Positions 63,798 through 64,000 of a DNA stretch of 64,000 nt are shown here, one piece after another; the stretch's first letter is position 1, and the number at the start of each line of letters is the position of its first letter. The DNA lies in the NCBI GenBank assembly GCA_013912105.1, contig JACERY010000005.1:19397-83396 (forward strand), given 5' to 3'. This stretch comes from Acidimicrobiales bacterium. Lineage in GTDB: Bacteria; Actinomycetota; Acidimicrobiia; Acidimicrobiales; UBA8592. Under the pieces are notes generated by a model. That model ran no database searches, was not told where the DNA came from, and was given only the letters and a program-made list of their open reading frames with translations. The position numbers were made by a program, and so were the translations under genes.

Positions 63798-64000
63798 ATG
63801 GTTGTTCAGAACTCATTGGTGGGCATTAATGCTCTTTCTAGAAGATCTTTTCTTCTTGGCGTCAGTAGCTCAGCATTTGCAATCGCGTGCTCGTCACAAG
63901 TTGACTCTGCTTACAATGCGCCGATTGAGGAGTTAAATTATCTCCGGCCAGGCTTTGCAGATGGCTTTGTCACTCCATCAACGCTTATTGTTGGAGCTTC
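63798..64000 (+). CDS. Tat-type signal lipoprotein, N-terminal part only
   Basis: The first 67 residues of a protein cut by the window edge. They show a twin-arginine motif SRRSFLLG, a hydrophobic stretch VSSSAFAIA and a lipobox-like AIAC cysteine, followed by SSQVDSAYNAP. This marks an exported, probably lipid-anchored protein. The mature domain is not visible, so no function is given. Confidence 0.65.
   Translation, partial: MVVQNSLVGINALSRRSFLLGVSSSAFAIACSSQVDSAYNAPIEELNYLRPGFADGFVTPSTLIVGA

Overview
The window looks like a chromosomal segment of a low-GC (AT-rich) member of the Actinomycetota, probably a free-living aquatic Acidimicrobiia-type lineage. The pointers are a HelD-type RNA polymerase helicase, PAC2, DUF3263 and LytR_C proteins, a DUF2342 zinc metalloprotease, a SigR/RsrA-like pair, a type II glutamine synthetase beside a GlnR-like regulator, and the coproporphyrin-type heme route (HemE, HemY/CgoX, HemQ). 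The lineage is inferred from gene content only. Coding density is high: no gene-free stretch exceeds about 300 bases, and I see no insertion sequence, prophage, rRNA operon or CRISPR array.

Layout. 1-6.3 kb: helD (partial, minus), then hemE-hemY-lnt (plus) and dtd. 6.5-9.5 kb: a glycosyltransferase / methyltransferase / toroid-fold cassette. 9.5-11.6 kb (minus): GNAT, GtrA, methyltransferase and a peroxiredoxin. 11.6-16.9 kb: PAC2, NUDIX, glnD and amt. 17-21 kb: a branched-chain amino-acid (Liv-type) ABC transporter with an unusual permease. 21.3-23.6 kb: HugZ-like protein, siderophore-interacting protein and HemQ. 23.6-31.4 kb: groEL, a MoaD/CysO-like protein, DHPS-like, folB, glycerate kinase, LytR_C, DUF3263, tRNA-Thr, rlmB-ispF and a Crp-family regulator. 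31.4-48 kb: LppM-HAD fusion, clpC, prenyl synthase, lysS, panC, DUF2520, folK, pseudo-phosphatase-like protein, hpt, tilS, metalloprotease, RsrA/SigR-like pair, tRNA-Thr, holB, tmk and an MFS transporter. 48-56.3 kb: topA, nhaA, an RsbW/STAS pair and a phosphotransferase. 56.3-64 kb: a selenocysteine tRNA, a principal-type sigma factor, nadE, hisI, the two glutamine synthetases with a GlnR-like regulator, RidA, and the start of a secreted lipoprotein.

The most notable result is a selenocysteine system split across the window. The peroxiredoxin at 9549-9998 has an in-frame TGA exactly where the peroxidatic cysteine should be (codon 44, TPG-U-TKESC). A gene for tRNA-Sec with anticodon UCA and a long variable arm lies at 56327-56419. 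Each supports the other: this organism very probably makes a selenocysteine peroxiredoxin, which a standard gene caller would truncate to a 96-residue fragment. selA, selB and selD are not in the window.

Other unusual points are a topoisomerase I carrying a segment that looks like the 2B domain of PcrA/UvrD helicases, a membrane fusion of an LppM-like lipoprotein domain to a HAD-like domain with altered catalytic motifs, a Liv permease with a secreted beta-sandwich-like N-terminal extension, and 11-bp-phased repeats resembling GlnR boxes in front of amt and glnA. The nitrogen genes (amt, glnD, GSII, GSI, GlnR-like) probably form one regulon.
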